This document shows positions 1 to 10,859 of a DNA stretch of 64,000 bases, piece by piece. A program made the position numbers and the translations under genes. The notes below the pieces were generated by a model, which saw only the letters and a list, made by a program, of their open reading frames with translations, searched no databases and was not told the origin of the DNA. This stretch comes from Seminavis robusta (taxonomy: Eukaryota > Bacillariophyta > Bacillariophyceae > Naviculales > Naviculaceae): NCBI GenBank assembly GCA_903772945.1, contig CAICTM010000192.1:30345-94344 (forward strand), in the 5' to 3' direction. The number at the start of each line of letters is the position of its first letter. Positions within the stretch are counted from its first letter, which is position 1.

Positions 1-190
1 TTCACCACAAATCATGAGCTCTTTGTTGAAGAGAGTTGGGGTTGATAAAGAAGTTTGAAGGGGGTAGGAGGGGTATAAGGAAAAGGGATGGTAGGAATGT
101 CTGACTATCCTGTTTCCAGGGCTGTGGTGTAGTGACTCTCTTGTAACACAGGTTCCCATGTGTTCAAAAATTGAATGATGACTGGTGTAT

Positions 191-790
191 TCAGTTGCAC
201 GCGCGATTCGAGTGGTATCTGGAATAGTCATTCCAAATGTTCGGGGACTTACATGCTGGTATGCTTCCTAGAACTGAGTGAGTTGTCGGATTGCTTGTGC
301 TTTCTTTGCTTGTGACTTGGTTCTCATGTTGTGCCCATGTCTGTCTTGGTTGCGCATGTCCCAGAGTTTCCACCATTCTTTTTTGATAATGTCAATAAGT
401 CCAGTGAGCCATGTGAGTCCATTGTTGCGTTTGGTTGCGGTCTTTTTCATGTGCAAATATCGGTCTTGTTCCTGACTGAATTGTTTAGAGATTCTCCCCT
501 TTAACAGATGATGCCATCCAATGGCATCTTGTGCTTGTTTCAGTGTGTCCCATGAAGGATCTTCTTGGATTGTTGTTGGGTTTTGGTGATGTAAACATAC
601 TTTGAGGCCTGAAACTTTCCTGTAATACTAGTTCAGTGCCAATGTAGCATTGTGGGGATCAGACCGCAGGCACTTGTTCATACACCACACAATGCGACAA
701 TCAAAGTCACGACCGTCCTGTAGTTTTGTCAAAAGTACCACGCTTAGAAAGAGTGCGAACGGTGCCGGTAGCGGTGTCCTTGGTGGGCAC
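191..790 (-). pseudogene. LINE reverse-transcriptase C-terminal remnant
   Basis: Read on the minus strand this stretch encodes the C-terminal tail seen in many diatom LINE polyproteins: a QDAIGW...LLKGRIS segment, a GLTWLTGLI helix, then a KLWDMRNQDRHGH motif followed by basic residues. The frame is open from about 720 down to 265 except for one TAG at 628-630. Upstream of about 720 a similar-looking reading continues in another frame (RTLSKRGTFDKTTG), which suggests a frameshift. No catalytic YxDD core lies in the window. This is a broken, 5'-truncated retroelement and not a host gene. The family call comes from recognising the tail motif and was not checked by a search. Confidence 0.55.
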
Positions 791-2007
791 GTTCTCAATG
801 CATGATGCTATGCACGGAAAGCGACCCTCTGCAAAGCAGTAGTAGCACTAACAGCTATAGCCTTATGCCACCACTCACGTACAGCTTTGGTTCGGCCCAA
901 AGTCCTGGTTATACCGACAAAACCGTCAAAGAAAACACTGCTGCTGTAGATAGGACTGGATACGGTACGTGACGGGTAGTTGTTCCTTGCTTGGACCAGA
1001 GCCTTCTTCGGCGGCAGAACCATCATGCGTGGCATTGTTGCTCCTCGCGAGATAGAGGAGGATCAAGCCACGTACCATGGCACCGAGTGTATGGTTTTTG
1101 TCAAATGGCTTGGTGGCCCAGATCACCCTCGAACTCAATGGATGATCCAGCATACCGTAGCATTCTGCGGCACAGGCAAAGAGAGCCATCTTCCTTTCCA
1201 TACTCTATAAGGATTACACTTATTCAGTGTGCTTCGGGCATCCGTGTGTCTGCCAATGTCTTTTTGGGACGAGTGCCCCGGATTTGGATGAGCCCTACTA
1301 TGACGTGTAAATCGTCGTTTCCAATCGGATTCGATTCGAATGAAGCCGCACTGCTCCCGTCCTTGAATATACGGTACGGGTAGAAGCTTACATTCGGAAG
1401 AAGTTCTTGCCAGCGATGATGTCCCAAGGAAATTTTCATAGAAGTCGTTGAAGCTATTGATATCGCCACTGCACAATCAACTCTCTCTCGCCCACGCTGT
1501 CTTTTCGATATTATCGTACTCAGTTACTGTAGGTGAAATCTCACTCAACTCGCGCTCAAAAATAATCCGTCCATAGGGCAACGCGGCAGCAGCAACCTGA
1601 AACGGCGCTACAAGAAGCTGTACGTACCGTATTACCTTACTAAGCCAGTCCCTTGATGGATCTACAATACTGGTACCCGTCAGAGGAAGAGACCCGTATT
1701 GCTATAGTGTCATACGGTCTCTGCGGTATCTCCATACTAGGCGCTCCTTGCGTTGTTGGGTAGTCGCAGTTGTGTGTTGCGAACACGCGATCACTCGGGA
1801 GTGCCAATTTTGAAGGACTGTGGACTGCTGTTCATTGCCCCATTACCGTGCCGTGCCGCAGCAAGCCACCATCAGTATGTACAGTTTGGGAGCACTAGTC
1901 TAGACTAGCTAGAGTTTGTAGAAATCAAGTTGCAGACAGGTTGATCAGTATCGCCCGTAAACCCAGCTTCCAAATCCTGCTTACTGGATCGACGAACCAC
2001 TCTTCCA
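791..2007. other. Stretch with no recognisable gene
   Basis: Short open frames occur on both strands (for example 1224-1469, minus), but none shows a recognisable family or a convincing start. It may hold more decayed retroelement sequence belonging to the remnant at 191-790. Confidence 0.4.
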
Positions 2008-2477
2008 TGTGAATGCTTTGGTTCCTCTAGCGTCCAATCAGAACCACCCCTTCCATCTGTTCCCGCCCCTACTATCCCTGCCGGTCACCCAATTTCTACC
2101 TTACCTCCCCTTCCTGTTCCTCCCAAGAGAGGAATGACGAGGGCCAGCCAACATCACATTCCAATCAACGCGGGAAGACTCAACACCAGTGTCAACAAGG
2201 AGACCTACACACTCGCATTGCTGCTGCCATTACTACTATTAGTACTAGTAGAGCTGGATAACAGGCGATCCGTCTCCTTGGGACGACGCTATCAGGATGG
2301 AACCCTACAAGCAAGATAAGTCATGGTCAAACTATGAAATCCGCAATGAACTTGGTTCTATTGCGTGTGAATGCTTTGGTTCCTGTAGCGTCCAGTCAGA
2401 ATCTCCCCTTCCATCTGTTCCCGCCCCTACTATCCCTGCCGGTCACCCAATTTCCACCTTACCTCCCCTTCCTCCCG
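2008..2477 (+). repeat. 111-bp direct repeat inside a LINE 3' region
   Basis: Bases 2008-2118 and 2367-2477 are near-identical and both run from GTGAATGCTTTGGTTCC to the TTACCTCCCCTTCC tract. The downstream copy belongs to the LINE fragment. The upstream copy sits just outside the inverted repeat shared with 6979-7883, so the duplication is specific to this locus. Confidence 0.75.
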
Positions 2478-3021
2478 CCCTCTCAATCCCCCTCCAGTCC
2501 CCGAGCTCTTACGTGGTGATCTTTCCATTCGCGGCTTGTTTGAACGAGGTACTACAGCTATTATTGACGTACGTGTCACTGATTTGGACTGTGCCTCTTA
2601 CCGCAACAAAGATCCCGTCAAAGTTTTAACCCAACAAGAACGCGACAAAATTTCCAAATATAAAGAAGCGTGCGAGTCCAATCGCGCTTCCTTCCACCCC
2701 TTTGTTGTTTCAGTGGATGGCATGCTTGCCCCCCAAGCCAAGATTCTCTTACAACGGCTTGCTTCTGCTACTGCCTCCAAAACTCAATTTTCCTACTCTC
2801 AAATGATGTTCTTCATGCAGACCCGTATCTCAATTGCCCTTGTGAAAGCTACCCATTTATGTCTCTGTGGATCCCGCAAAGCCAAACCCTTTGCCCCCCG
2901 TAATGGTCTTCAATTTCTTGCCCCTGATCCCACAGAACCTAGTCCTGAATTTCGACTGTTCTTTGCTTAAGCCTGGCCCCGGCTGACTTCCGTAGATAAT
3001 TTCCCTACTCTGAAACCCCCC
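2116..3021 (+). pseudogene. 3' end of a LINE with a restriction-like endonuclease domain
   Basis: Two overlapping frames encode one retroelement C-terminus. The first (about 2297-2500) reads YEIRNELGSIACE. The second (about 2503-2970) reads RGDLSIRGLFERGTTA, then IIDVRVTDLD, then FHPFVVSVDGML, then IALVKATHLCLCGSR, and stops at 2968-2970. The order D(V)RV...K...VVSVDG fits the PD-(D/E)XK-like endonuclease that follows the CCHC motif in early-branching LINEs. The related copy at 55219-56212 retains that CCHC motif. The frame change near 2500 shows the copy is dead. The 3' end carries GTAGATAATTTCCCTACTC and a run of C. A near-identical inverted copy lies at 6979-7883. Confidence 0.7.
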
Positions 3022-3040
3022 TTTCAGAACAAACAAAGAA

Positions 3041-3081
3041 GGCCCCGGCTGGCTTCCATAGATAATTTCTCTAAACCCCCC
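3041..3081 (+). repeat. Isolated LINE 3' tail
   Basis: A second copy of the terminal motif (GGCCCCGGCTGGCTTCC, then ATAGATAATTTCTCTAAA and six C) lies 20 bp after the longer fragment. It carries nothing upstream of the tail, like other tail-only copies in the window. Confidence 0.65.
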
Positions 3082-3224
3082 TACTAGCTAGTCATCTCCA
3101 TGTTCCACGGACTTTGCCGTGGAAATTCAATGCATCGTGGTTCTGTAGTTGAAGGATAAAATATTAACATTAATACAATTAGCGTCAGAAACGAGATAAA
3201 ATACTAGAAAAGGAGTTTGGTGAG

Positions 3225-3400
3225 GAATAGAGAGAGCTAAGATGAGGAGGGAGACAGAGGTCAAGGGGAGGGCACGACGCAGGAACGCAAGGCAGGTAAT
3301 CAAGTGCGCAAGCAGGGCAACATGGAAACCAAGGAAAGGGGTGAAGGCAGGAGGGCAGGGAGGAGCAAAGGAGCAAGACTAGAGGAAGAGATCGAGGGCA
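3225..3400 (+). repeat. 175-bp dispersed repeat, copy 1
   Basis: Purine-rich sequence from GAGCTAAGATGAGGA to AGAGATCGAGGGCACCA. It recurs in the same orientation at about 31835-32010 with small differences. In both places it lies close to LINE tail sequence. It may be part of the same element family or of a separate short element. Confidence 0.7.
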
Positions 3401-4205
3401 CCACAGTCATCCCAACGCTTGGAAACCTTGAGGAATGGTGTTGGCCTCTCAAGACAGTTTCAAGATGAATTCAAGATATTTGTTGGCTTGTTGGAGTATA
3501 GGTGTCGTGGGCCTTCTCGGACCGTTCGTAATGTAACAATGATTTTAGTTTCTACCAGGTCTAGTGTTTTTTTAGAAATAAACTGCAAAAATTGTCTTTC
3601 AAAAGTAACCTCCAAAAAGATACTAGTACTATGCGGTTGCTACGATGACGGTGATTGCATGCATGTCAAGCAAGAGGGAAGGGGTGGAAGCGTTCTCGGT
3701 TTGGTTTTCGAACTACGAGGATCAAGGCCAGGGAAATTTCTGATCATGGAAGTGGAATGCTTCGACGGTGTGTGCCTGCATATCTTGACCAAAGGACCAC
3801 TTCTGCCAATGCAAGGACCAGGCAGAGAGGCCGAACAGGACCTGGCCTTTTGTGTGATATTGCATCCTGGAGTTGCTAGCTGATTGTACCGTATCAAGTT
3901 GCCTTTGCACCAGGCCCCGTTACCGGTACTCTGCATCGAGTTGTGTGAAATCTCGAACACCAATCTAGCGGCAGCCAGCAGCAAGCAACCCTAGAAGCCA
4001 AAAGTACGAGCTCCGGTGGATGAAGCCTTGTCGATTCATTTGATAGCTGCACACTGGTGCCGTAGCTAGCTAGTACTGGTACCGGTAGTCATTGCACCAC
4101 TACCGTACCGCACCACTAGCTAGATAGATAGAAACTAGCTATAGTACCGGTAGGAAAACTGTGGTTCTCTGGCCTCTGCACCTCCAGGTAAAACAGTGGT
4201 AATTG
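3401..4205. other. Stretch with no recognisable gene
   Basis: One plus-strand frame of 154 codons (3419-3883) is open, but its product (Cys-rich middle, no signal peptide, no known motif) is not recognised. I do not call it a gene. Confidence 0.35.
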
Positions 4206-4632
4206 AAAAGCTCTTTTTGGAAAAAAGAAAATCACTCTTTGAAGTTCAGTCCCACTCAGACAGCTGTCTTTTAAAAAGTATAAGACAATGACTCTGTCTT
4301 AAGACGGCCGTCTTCAACTTAAGACGATGACCGTCTTAAAGAAGTCATTGTCTTATGCTTCAGACGATGTCTTTTTTAAACAGGAGGATGAAGTAGATTA
4401 TGAATTTACTAATCACAAAATATCCTCATCCCCCTGAATGTTTCAGACGTCGTCTTATGTATAAGACAATGACTGTCTTAAGACAATGACTGTCTTATGT
4501 TTATTAAGACGGTCTTATTTTCTATAAGACAGTCGTCTTAAGACAGAGTTATCGTCTGATACTTTAAGACAGCTGTTCATGTTGTAAATTTTAACAAAAC
4601 CAGTTATAGCTTTTTTTCCAAAAATCAATCTT
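4206..4632. mobile_element. Foldback/MITE-like element rich in AAGAC/GTCTT
   Basis: The arms are inverted: CTTTTTGGAAAAAAG at the left matches the reverse complement of CTTTTTTTCCAAAAAT at the right. Just inside, GACAGCTGTCTT and then CTCTGTCTTAAGAC appear on both arms in opposite orientation. The core is packed with AAGACAATGACTGTCTT-type palindromes. There is no coding sequence. The arrangement fits a non-autonomous foldback element that could form a long hairpin in DNA or RNA. Confidence 0.6.
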
Positions 4633-4885
4633 TACCCCAAGGTGCTGGCACAATCCTGATCGAAACACTGAAGAGTCAACTAACCCCCACGCTAGTTCAT
4701 TTGATAACTCACCGGCTTATTACCAACTGATTTGATGTCTCGATCGAATCAAAAGATATGAAATGTCACTTGTATTTTAACCATGACGGATCTTGCTGTA
4801 GTGAATGTTAGAATGTAAACTTTTTAGAAGTAAATAGATTTCACCAACAAAGACAACAGAAATGGAAACTAGTCTCAAAAACACA

Positions 4886-6350
4886 TCAATTGAACAAAAA
4901 ACTTTCCAAATATGCGACTGCACCCTGCCACCAAGTGTATGCTCTACTAATAAAACTGGCCTGTGCGGGACTTCCACTGGTGCCTAGGCTGCCAACTTGA
5001 GGCAAAGGATTCAGGATAGGAGAAAATATGGGAAAGTCAGTTTGTCCCCACATTTGGACAAGTCCATTATCTCCTAGACCTGAAGGAATATCATCATAAC
5101 CAGGTGCTCCAACAAGGACTTTAGTCCCATCACCAGAAATGGCAACACTCTGTCCCAACCTATCAACTTCCCTAATTCCATCGATATCAAAACCTTGGGC
5201 CCTGCTGATCTCTTGAAGAACCCAATCAGTGCCATCAAACTTGTAGATGCGAGCGTAACCACGAAAAGATCCAGAATTGACAGATCCAGCCACAAGGGTT
5301 TTGCCATCATTGGATAAATCAATAGAGGACCCAAATAGATCATTCTGTTGGTCTCCGAGGAGATCACTATATGTATGTATCACAAGCCACAGGGAGCAGA
5401 GTCAGCAATAAAAAAAGTATGTGGCAAGCACATTTGCATTTACATTTCACAGAGTCCTCAATATGCTCACCTTCCCAGTTGGACCCATAATTCATCAAAT
5501 CTTTCAAAGACTTGCACCCTGCCACCACGTGTAGCCACAGGTACATCAAACCCAGGAGAACCAACTGCAATAATACAATTCAGAGCCACCGAATAACCAA
5601 ACAAGTCATGCCAAACATTGCTCCTCCATCAACTAATGATTGTACGATTACGAAAAAATCAAGAACTCTGTAAACACGACATTCACCAAACCTTGCGGCT
5701 TGAGACTCAGAGATTCCAGATCCGGGCATTCCAACAGCAAACCAGTTGCCATCTCCAGAGAGTGATACAGAGTGCCCCAACTGTGCACCTTCAATTTCTC
5801 CGTACAATCCAGAAACATCAATGCCAAACTCTTGATATTTCTCACGCTGCCAGTCATTGCCGTTCAGGAAGTAGGTTGTTGCAAAGCCAATGAGAGTTGT
5901 GCCATCATGAACCGGAGCTCCAATTGCAATTTTGTTTCCATTTGCTGACAGAGAAATGGAATGACCAAATCTAGAAATTGGTGAGCCATCCAACTCAACA
6001 CCTTGAATTGTACTGCCTCGTTGAGACCACATGTCTGTGCTCGTGTCATATTGGAACACCACAACAAATCGATTGGTGTCAGAGCTGACAGCAACAATGC
6101 TGCCATTTCTTGATATTGCAACAGTATTACCAAAAAAGGTAAATGAGAGAGGAAAACGTGTCAAGTCTTGCCCTTTTTGGGTCCATCCACTGGCAGCGTT
6201 CCCAAAGACACGAACAATGCCAGTAAATCTTTCATGGACCACTATTGTTGTCCCTGTCTCATCAATGGCCACAGACTCTCCAAAAAATCCAAAATTGGTA
6301 TCTCCCACAAGATTTCCTCCATATTGGACATATCCGCTCATGGGAACCAA
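4886..6350 (-). CDS. FG-GAP / beta-propeller repeat protein (5' end unresolved)
   Basis: The translation consists of repeats of about 55-60 residues carrying FGHSISLSANGNKIAIGAP-type cores, each followed by an aromatic strand such as ATTYFLNGNDW. Such repeats occur in integrin-alpha-like propellers and are abundant in secreted or surface proteins of diatoms. An intron fits at about 5506-5388: donor after CTGGGAAG, acceptor before TGATCTCCTC, joining WVQLG to SDLLGDQQND in frame. Near 5610-5660 the frame changes between RVYRVLD and DLFGYSVALN. I cannot decide whether this is a very short intron or a frameshift. No signal peptide is visible at the first available Met, so a 5' exon probably lies beyond 6350. 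The gene ends at 4886. It lies between inverted LINE fragments. Confidence 0.6.
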
Positions 6351-6978
6351 CCGACGATGCTCCTCATTTGCTTAGGTCTATCATGTGGAGTGCATACTTT
6401 TGGGGTTCACTGGTACCGCCAGTACCATGGATTGATACAAAGAGAAAAGCGGCATGAACACACAGCAGGATAGCCCTTCTAGGGCCACGGCTCCATTGCA
6501 AAAGATTGTTGAAATTCACTAACATGGTTGACAATTAATTCAAGGGTTCAACAAACAGATTCAATCGAGCTCGATCATAGAGGAGAATAGGATCGACTGT
6601 GAAAGCTATCATCATTCACGACGAAGCAGCTAAGCTAGCTCATATTAGCTAGCTAGTTCCTTCTTTTAGAGAAGCGGCAGTTCAACATTGCAATCGTAGC
6701 TAGCCATTGCAGGCAGTCAAATACATTCCAAGGTGCTCCATATATTTCAATACTGGTAGGCGGAGGTGCTCCATAGCATGCCTTAAGCGACCTCAAAACT
6801 GACGGCTGTTATTCTGAACGTTAGAAGACAGCTCTGAATTGTATGCTGAATGCGGTCTAGGATTTTCAAGTATTGTTTCAGAGAGATAACTATTGTTACT
6901 GGTAACCCGCTGGCTTATTTTCACAGATCTTTGGAACATCGAAGCCTCGAAGCCTTCATCAGCTTTGACACTTTTTAA
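6351..6978. other. Stretch with no recognisable gene
   Basis: This holds the presumed promoter or missing 5' exon of the FG-GAP gene, plus AGCTAGCT-rich filler. No convincing exon was found. Confidence 0.35.
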
Positions 6979-7883
6979 GGGGGGTTAGAGTAGGGAAATT
7001 ATCTACAGAAGCCAGCCGGGGCCAGGCTTAAGCAAAGAACAGTCGAAATTCAGGACTAGGTTCTGTGGGATCAGGGGCAAGAAATTGAGGACCAGTACGG
7101 GGGCCAAATGGTTTGGCTTTGCGAGATCCACAGAGACATAAATGGGTAGCTTTCACAAGGGCAATTGAGATACGGGTCTGCATGAAAAACATCATTTGAG
7201 AGTAGGAAAACTGAGTTTTGGAGGCAGTAGCAGAAGCAAGCCGTTGTAAGAGAATCTTGGCTTGGGGGGCAAGCATGCCATCCACAGAAACAACAAAGGG
7301 ATGGAAGGAAGCGCGATTGGAGTCGCACGCTTCTTTAAATTTGGAAATTTTGTCGTGTTCTTGTTGGGTTAACACTTTGACGGGATCTTTGTTTCGGTAA
7401 GAGGCACAGTCCAAATCAGTGACACGTACGTCAATAATAGCTGTAGTACCTCGTTCAAACAAGCCGCGAATGGAAAGATCACCACGTAAGAGCTCGGGGG
7501 CTGGAGGGGGATTGAGAGGGCGGGAGGAAGGGGAGGTAAGGTGGAAATTGGGTGACCGGCAGGGATAGTAGGGGCGGGAACAGATGGAAGGGGAGATTCT
7601 GACTGGACGCTAGAGGAACCAAAGCATTCACACGCAATAGAACCAAGTTCATTGCGGATTTCATAGTTTGACCATGACTTATCTTGCTTGTAGGGTTCCA
7701 TCCTGATAGCGTCGTCCCAAGGAGACGGATCGCCTGTTACCCAGCTCTACTAGTACTAATAGTAGTAATGGTAGCAGCAATGCGAGTGTGTAGGTCTCCT
7801 TGTTGACACTGGTGTTGAGTCTTCCCGCGTTGATTGGAATGTGATGTTGGCTGGCCCTCGTCATTCCTCTCTTGGGAGGAACC
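6979..7883 (-). pseudogene. Inverted copy of the LINE 3' fragment
   Basis: This is the reverse complement of 2116-3021 with only scattered substitutions, including the same frame change between YEIRNELGSIACE and RGLFERGTTA. The shared lesion means the two copies come from one already broken sequence, or that one was copied from the other. It starts (minus strand) where the truncated membrane-protein gene begins on the other side, at about 7883, and ends in a run of six C. Confidence 0.7.
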
Positions 7884-8410
7884 GCGACGACGGCCTCGCG
7901 TCATGCCAGTCATGTCGTCGAATTCGTTACCAAACTGATCATGCTTTCCCTGGTGGTGCTCTTTGTCGCTTATGAATCCAGCAAGCGACGCTCTGCTTGT
8001 AAGTATGGTTTTGCGATTCTGGTTAGTGTGGCATCGCTGCTGATTCTAGTGGATCCCACCCGGCACGTGTTGTTGGATCAGACGGACTGGCAGTACGTCC
8101 ATCAATACAGGGGCATGTACCGCCATAACTGTCCCGTACGAGCGCTCATGCTTCCACCCCGAGAGTGTCATGTTGCGGCGGACTGTGGACAATTTCATTG
8201 CGGAGGAGACTTTTATGTGATTGTCATGATGATGAAGAACACACAATCACAACTACTTGTATACTAGCACAACTGCAACCAGCACAAAACTGTGCAGTGA
8301 AGGCATGGAAACCTTTGCCTGTCTTTCCCTCACTGGGTGGATACCTGGGATTTGAACTCTTTATCATTGGCACGCTGTGGAATGCCAATATTCGACACAA
8401 AATCAAGCTA
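7884..8410 (+). pseudogene. 5'-truncated membrane protein gene
   Basis: A plus-strand frame encodes two hydrophobic helices (KLIMLSLVVLFVAY and YGFAILVSVASLLILV) followed by a loop, DPTRHVLLDQTDWQYVHQY. After about 140 bp without a shared frame, a second segment (GGYLGFELFIIGTLW) looks like a further exon ending near 8410. The first exon runs straight into the LINE fragment boundary with no start codon of its own, so the 5' end appears removed by that rearrangement. The family is not recognised. The intervening part could be an intron, but its borders are unclear. Confidence 0.35.
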
Positions 8411-8847
8411 CCAGCTGGGCGACCCTTATCGTGGGAAAGACCTTTATCGTCCTGAGAAAGATCAAGGGAAAAAATCAGTTATGCTGGCTTGCAAATCGGA
8501 ACTTGAGTACCCAATGGATTGGCTGGCGCTGTACTGTGGAAAATCAGTAGAAAAAGGACCATTATCATGATAATGGTCTTTGGGCTGGTAGCAAGGACAT
8601 TCGACACGAATGGAACCGGTTGCGAGGGACACAAATAATGCATCAAGTCCAAAACAAGCCACAAGAAGATACACAAGTCTAGTTATTTTGTTTCTACATG
8701 CATGCATAGGGCAAGATAGATTCAATCGATCGATCGACACGGGTGGCATGGGAATGAATGACGTTGTCCATTGGGAAGGGGAAAAGAGAGCTCTCTTTTT
8801 CCAATGGATGACTGACTGAGACCGTGACACCATGGCTTATTTGCTCA
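8411..8847. other. Stretch with no recognisable gene
   Basis: Only short, family-less frames are present. Nothing else was identified. Confidence 0.4.
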
Positions 8848-8967
8848 GGGGGGGGGGGGTTAGAGTAGGGTAATTATCTACGGAAGCCAGTCGGGGCCAG
8901 GCTTAAGCAAAGAACAGTCGAAATTCAGGACTAGGTTCTGTGGGATCAGGGGCAAGAAATTGAGGAC
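8848..8967 (-). repeat. LINE 3' tail, about 120 bp
   Basis: Reverse complement of the last 120 bp of the LINE fragment at 2116-3021, from CCTCAATTTCTTGCCCC to the terminal run, here 12 C long. The abrupt start is what a 5'-truncated retrotransposition product would leave. Confidence 0.75.
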
Positions 8968-10859
8968 CGTTAATGATTGATTGAATGAATTGTGGATGAC
9001 CAGCCCACCAATCGATATACGGTGTCTCTACCGGAACATACATACATATACATACATACATACAAGAATGTCGAATCTATTATTAATTAATAGGACAAAT
9101 TGAGAAAGCAAGGCGTCTTGGCTCTCGAGTTGCTTTAGAGTTCTGGCCACTTATTCGTGGGGCTCGGGCTGCAAAGGCCATAACAGGGCTTACAGTACCA
9201 CAGAAACGCGTGAACCTAAAGGGCGCTCGGATCATCGCCGCACATGCTAGAAGCACACTCTCGAGGCAACTCGATGATCGACAAGACGAAGAGGCTATGG
9301 AAGATCGATATTGCTGATCGAAATAGAGTACAATAGAGGTGCATCACCCAACATTCGTGGAGGAGTCCAAAAGAGGCGACGGCCTTGGGCGGCTGCAAGA
9401 GCAATTTAATCATGCTTGTTGACCCATCCTTTTTCGTGCTGCCGATCGCGTTGTTACCGATCGCTTGCCCGTTGCCGCTCATGGTGGTGGCGCGGCTGTT
9501 CGAAGCATTTCCTTTCGTTGTCCAAGTTCTTCCGAGTCGATACATATTCACTCACTGCGTATATATACAAAGCGTGCGATTGGAGCTCAGCCCAGCTGCG
9601 GGATCACTTCAGCCATAGCTCTAACACGCACGGTGGACCCAAGCATCGTGAAGCCGCTGCCATAGAACTATTATCTTCTGATTGCAAATTGCAGCTTCAA
9701 TGAAGCCAAGCCAAAAGAACAAAGAAACCAAACAAAGGACGTGCCACTGCCACTGGCTTGTGTGTCTGAGCGTACCGTACGCGAGCCCGAGACAAGGGTT
9801 TTTTCCACGGGCTTCCCTTTCAAAGTGGGGTGCCGGTGCTCCTGCAGGATACGTTTAGATCTCCCCTCAAGTATGTTGAAATTATGTTTACTGAATCTAC
9901 CTATAGATCGCGAAGCTCTCTTCCACGGTACAGTCACAGCTCGGAAATATGCCCAACTCCCACAGTCGCACACGCAGGATCCCACATCGAGGAATGCTCC
10001 GCATCATGGAACCATAGCTATCTGCTCCTATATGGATTCACATCGGGAACGATATCACAGAGTACTGGTGCAATGGAAGGCTTCCAGTTGCCGGAGTCAG
10101 ATTATGAGGGCTGTATGGGAAGGCTTCTGCGAACTACATGCTCGCAAAGATATTTCTTGGGAACGCCAGAATGCAGGCCATAATCCCCATCATTTCCCGC
10201 AGTACCTGTAGAGCGGAGAGACTGAGGGACGCATCGAACGGAAGATGTCAAGGAACACCCGTAGCCCACTCGACTCAGCGGACTTGACTCATCCAGCTAG
10301 AAACTCGTATGAATCGAATCACATCTACCAACACCACTTTTCAGCTTTTTCGTCAGCATAATATGCTAGAGCGGCAGAGAAAAGTGTTGACACATGGAGG
10401 AGGACTATACATATATATACTGGTGTGGGTAGAGGGGAATTTTGATACCCCTATACCATAGCGTTTTGGCCAACGCAGGAATAATAACGTCGCACGATTT
10501 GATCCTGAGAATTCCACGAAGCTGAGAGAATACAGGGGGAAGAAGTAATTCCTGAACCGAATGATAATCCATGGGGAAGAATTCGGGTCACAGGGGCGAA
10601 TAAATTGATCATACATTGTTTGGGTCCTGTGAGTCAAGTGTTTGAACGGAGATAAAGCAGGAATCGTTTACCCTATCCACCGAAAATTATGCTTAGGACT
10701 CGACTCGACTCGTGGCTACGCCAGAAAGCAGAAATCCTTCCACAAAGAACGGCAAACACCACAGGCATGCATCTTATTGGCATCTCATAATTTCTTTGCA
10801 ACGCAAAGCCATCAACCAAAATCCCCTATAATCAATAAGTATTTCTACCAGAAGGCAAA
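8968..10859. other. Intergenic stretch upstream of synthase copy 1
   Basis: No gene was recognised. An (ACAT)n microsatellite lies at about 9036-9065. The last few hundred bases must hold the promoter and leader of the synthase gene, but no clear core element was identified. Confidence 0.4.

Noticed and set aside
3419-3883. 154-codon ORF as a gene
   Set aside because: No motif, no codon-level support and overlapping open frames on the other strand; it lies in repeat-rich sequence.
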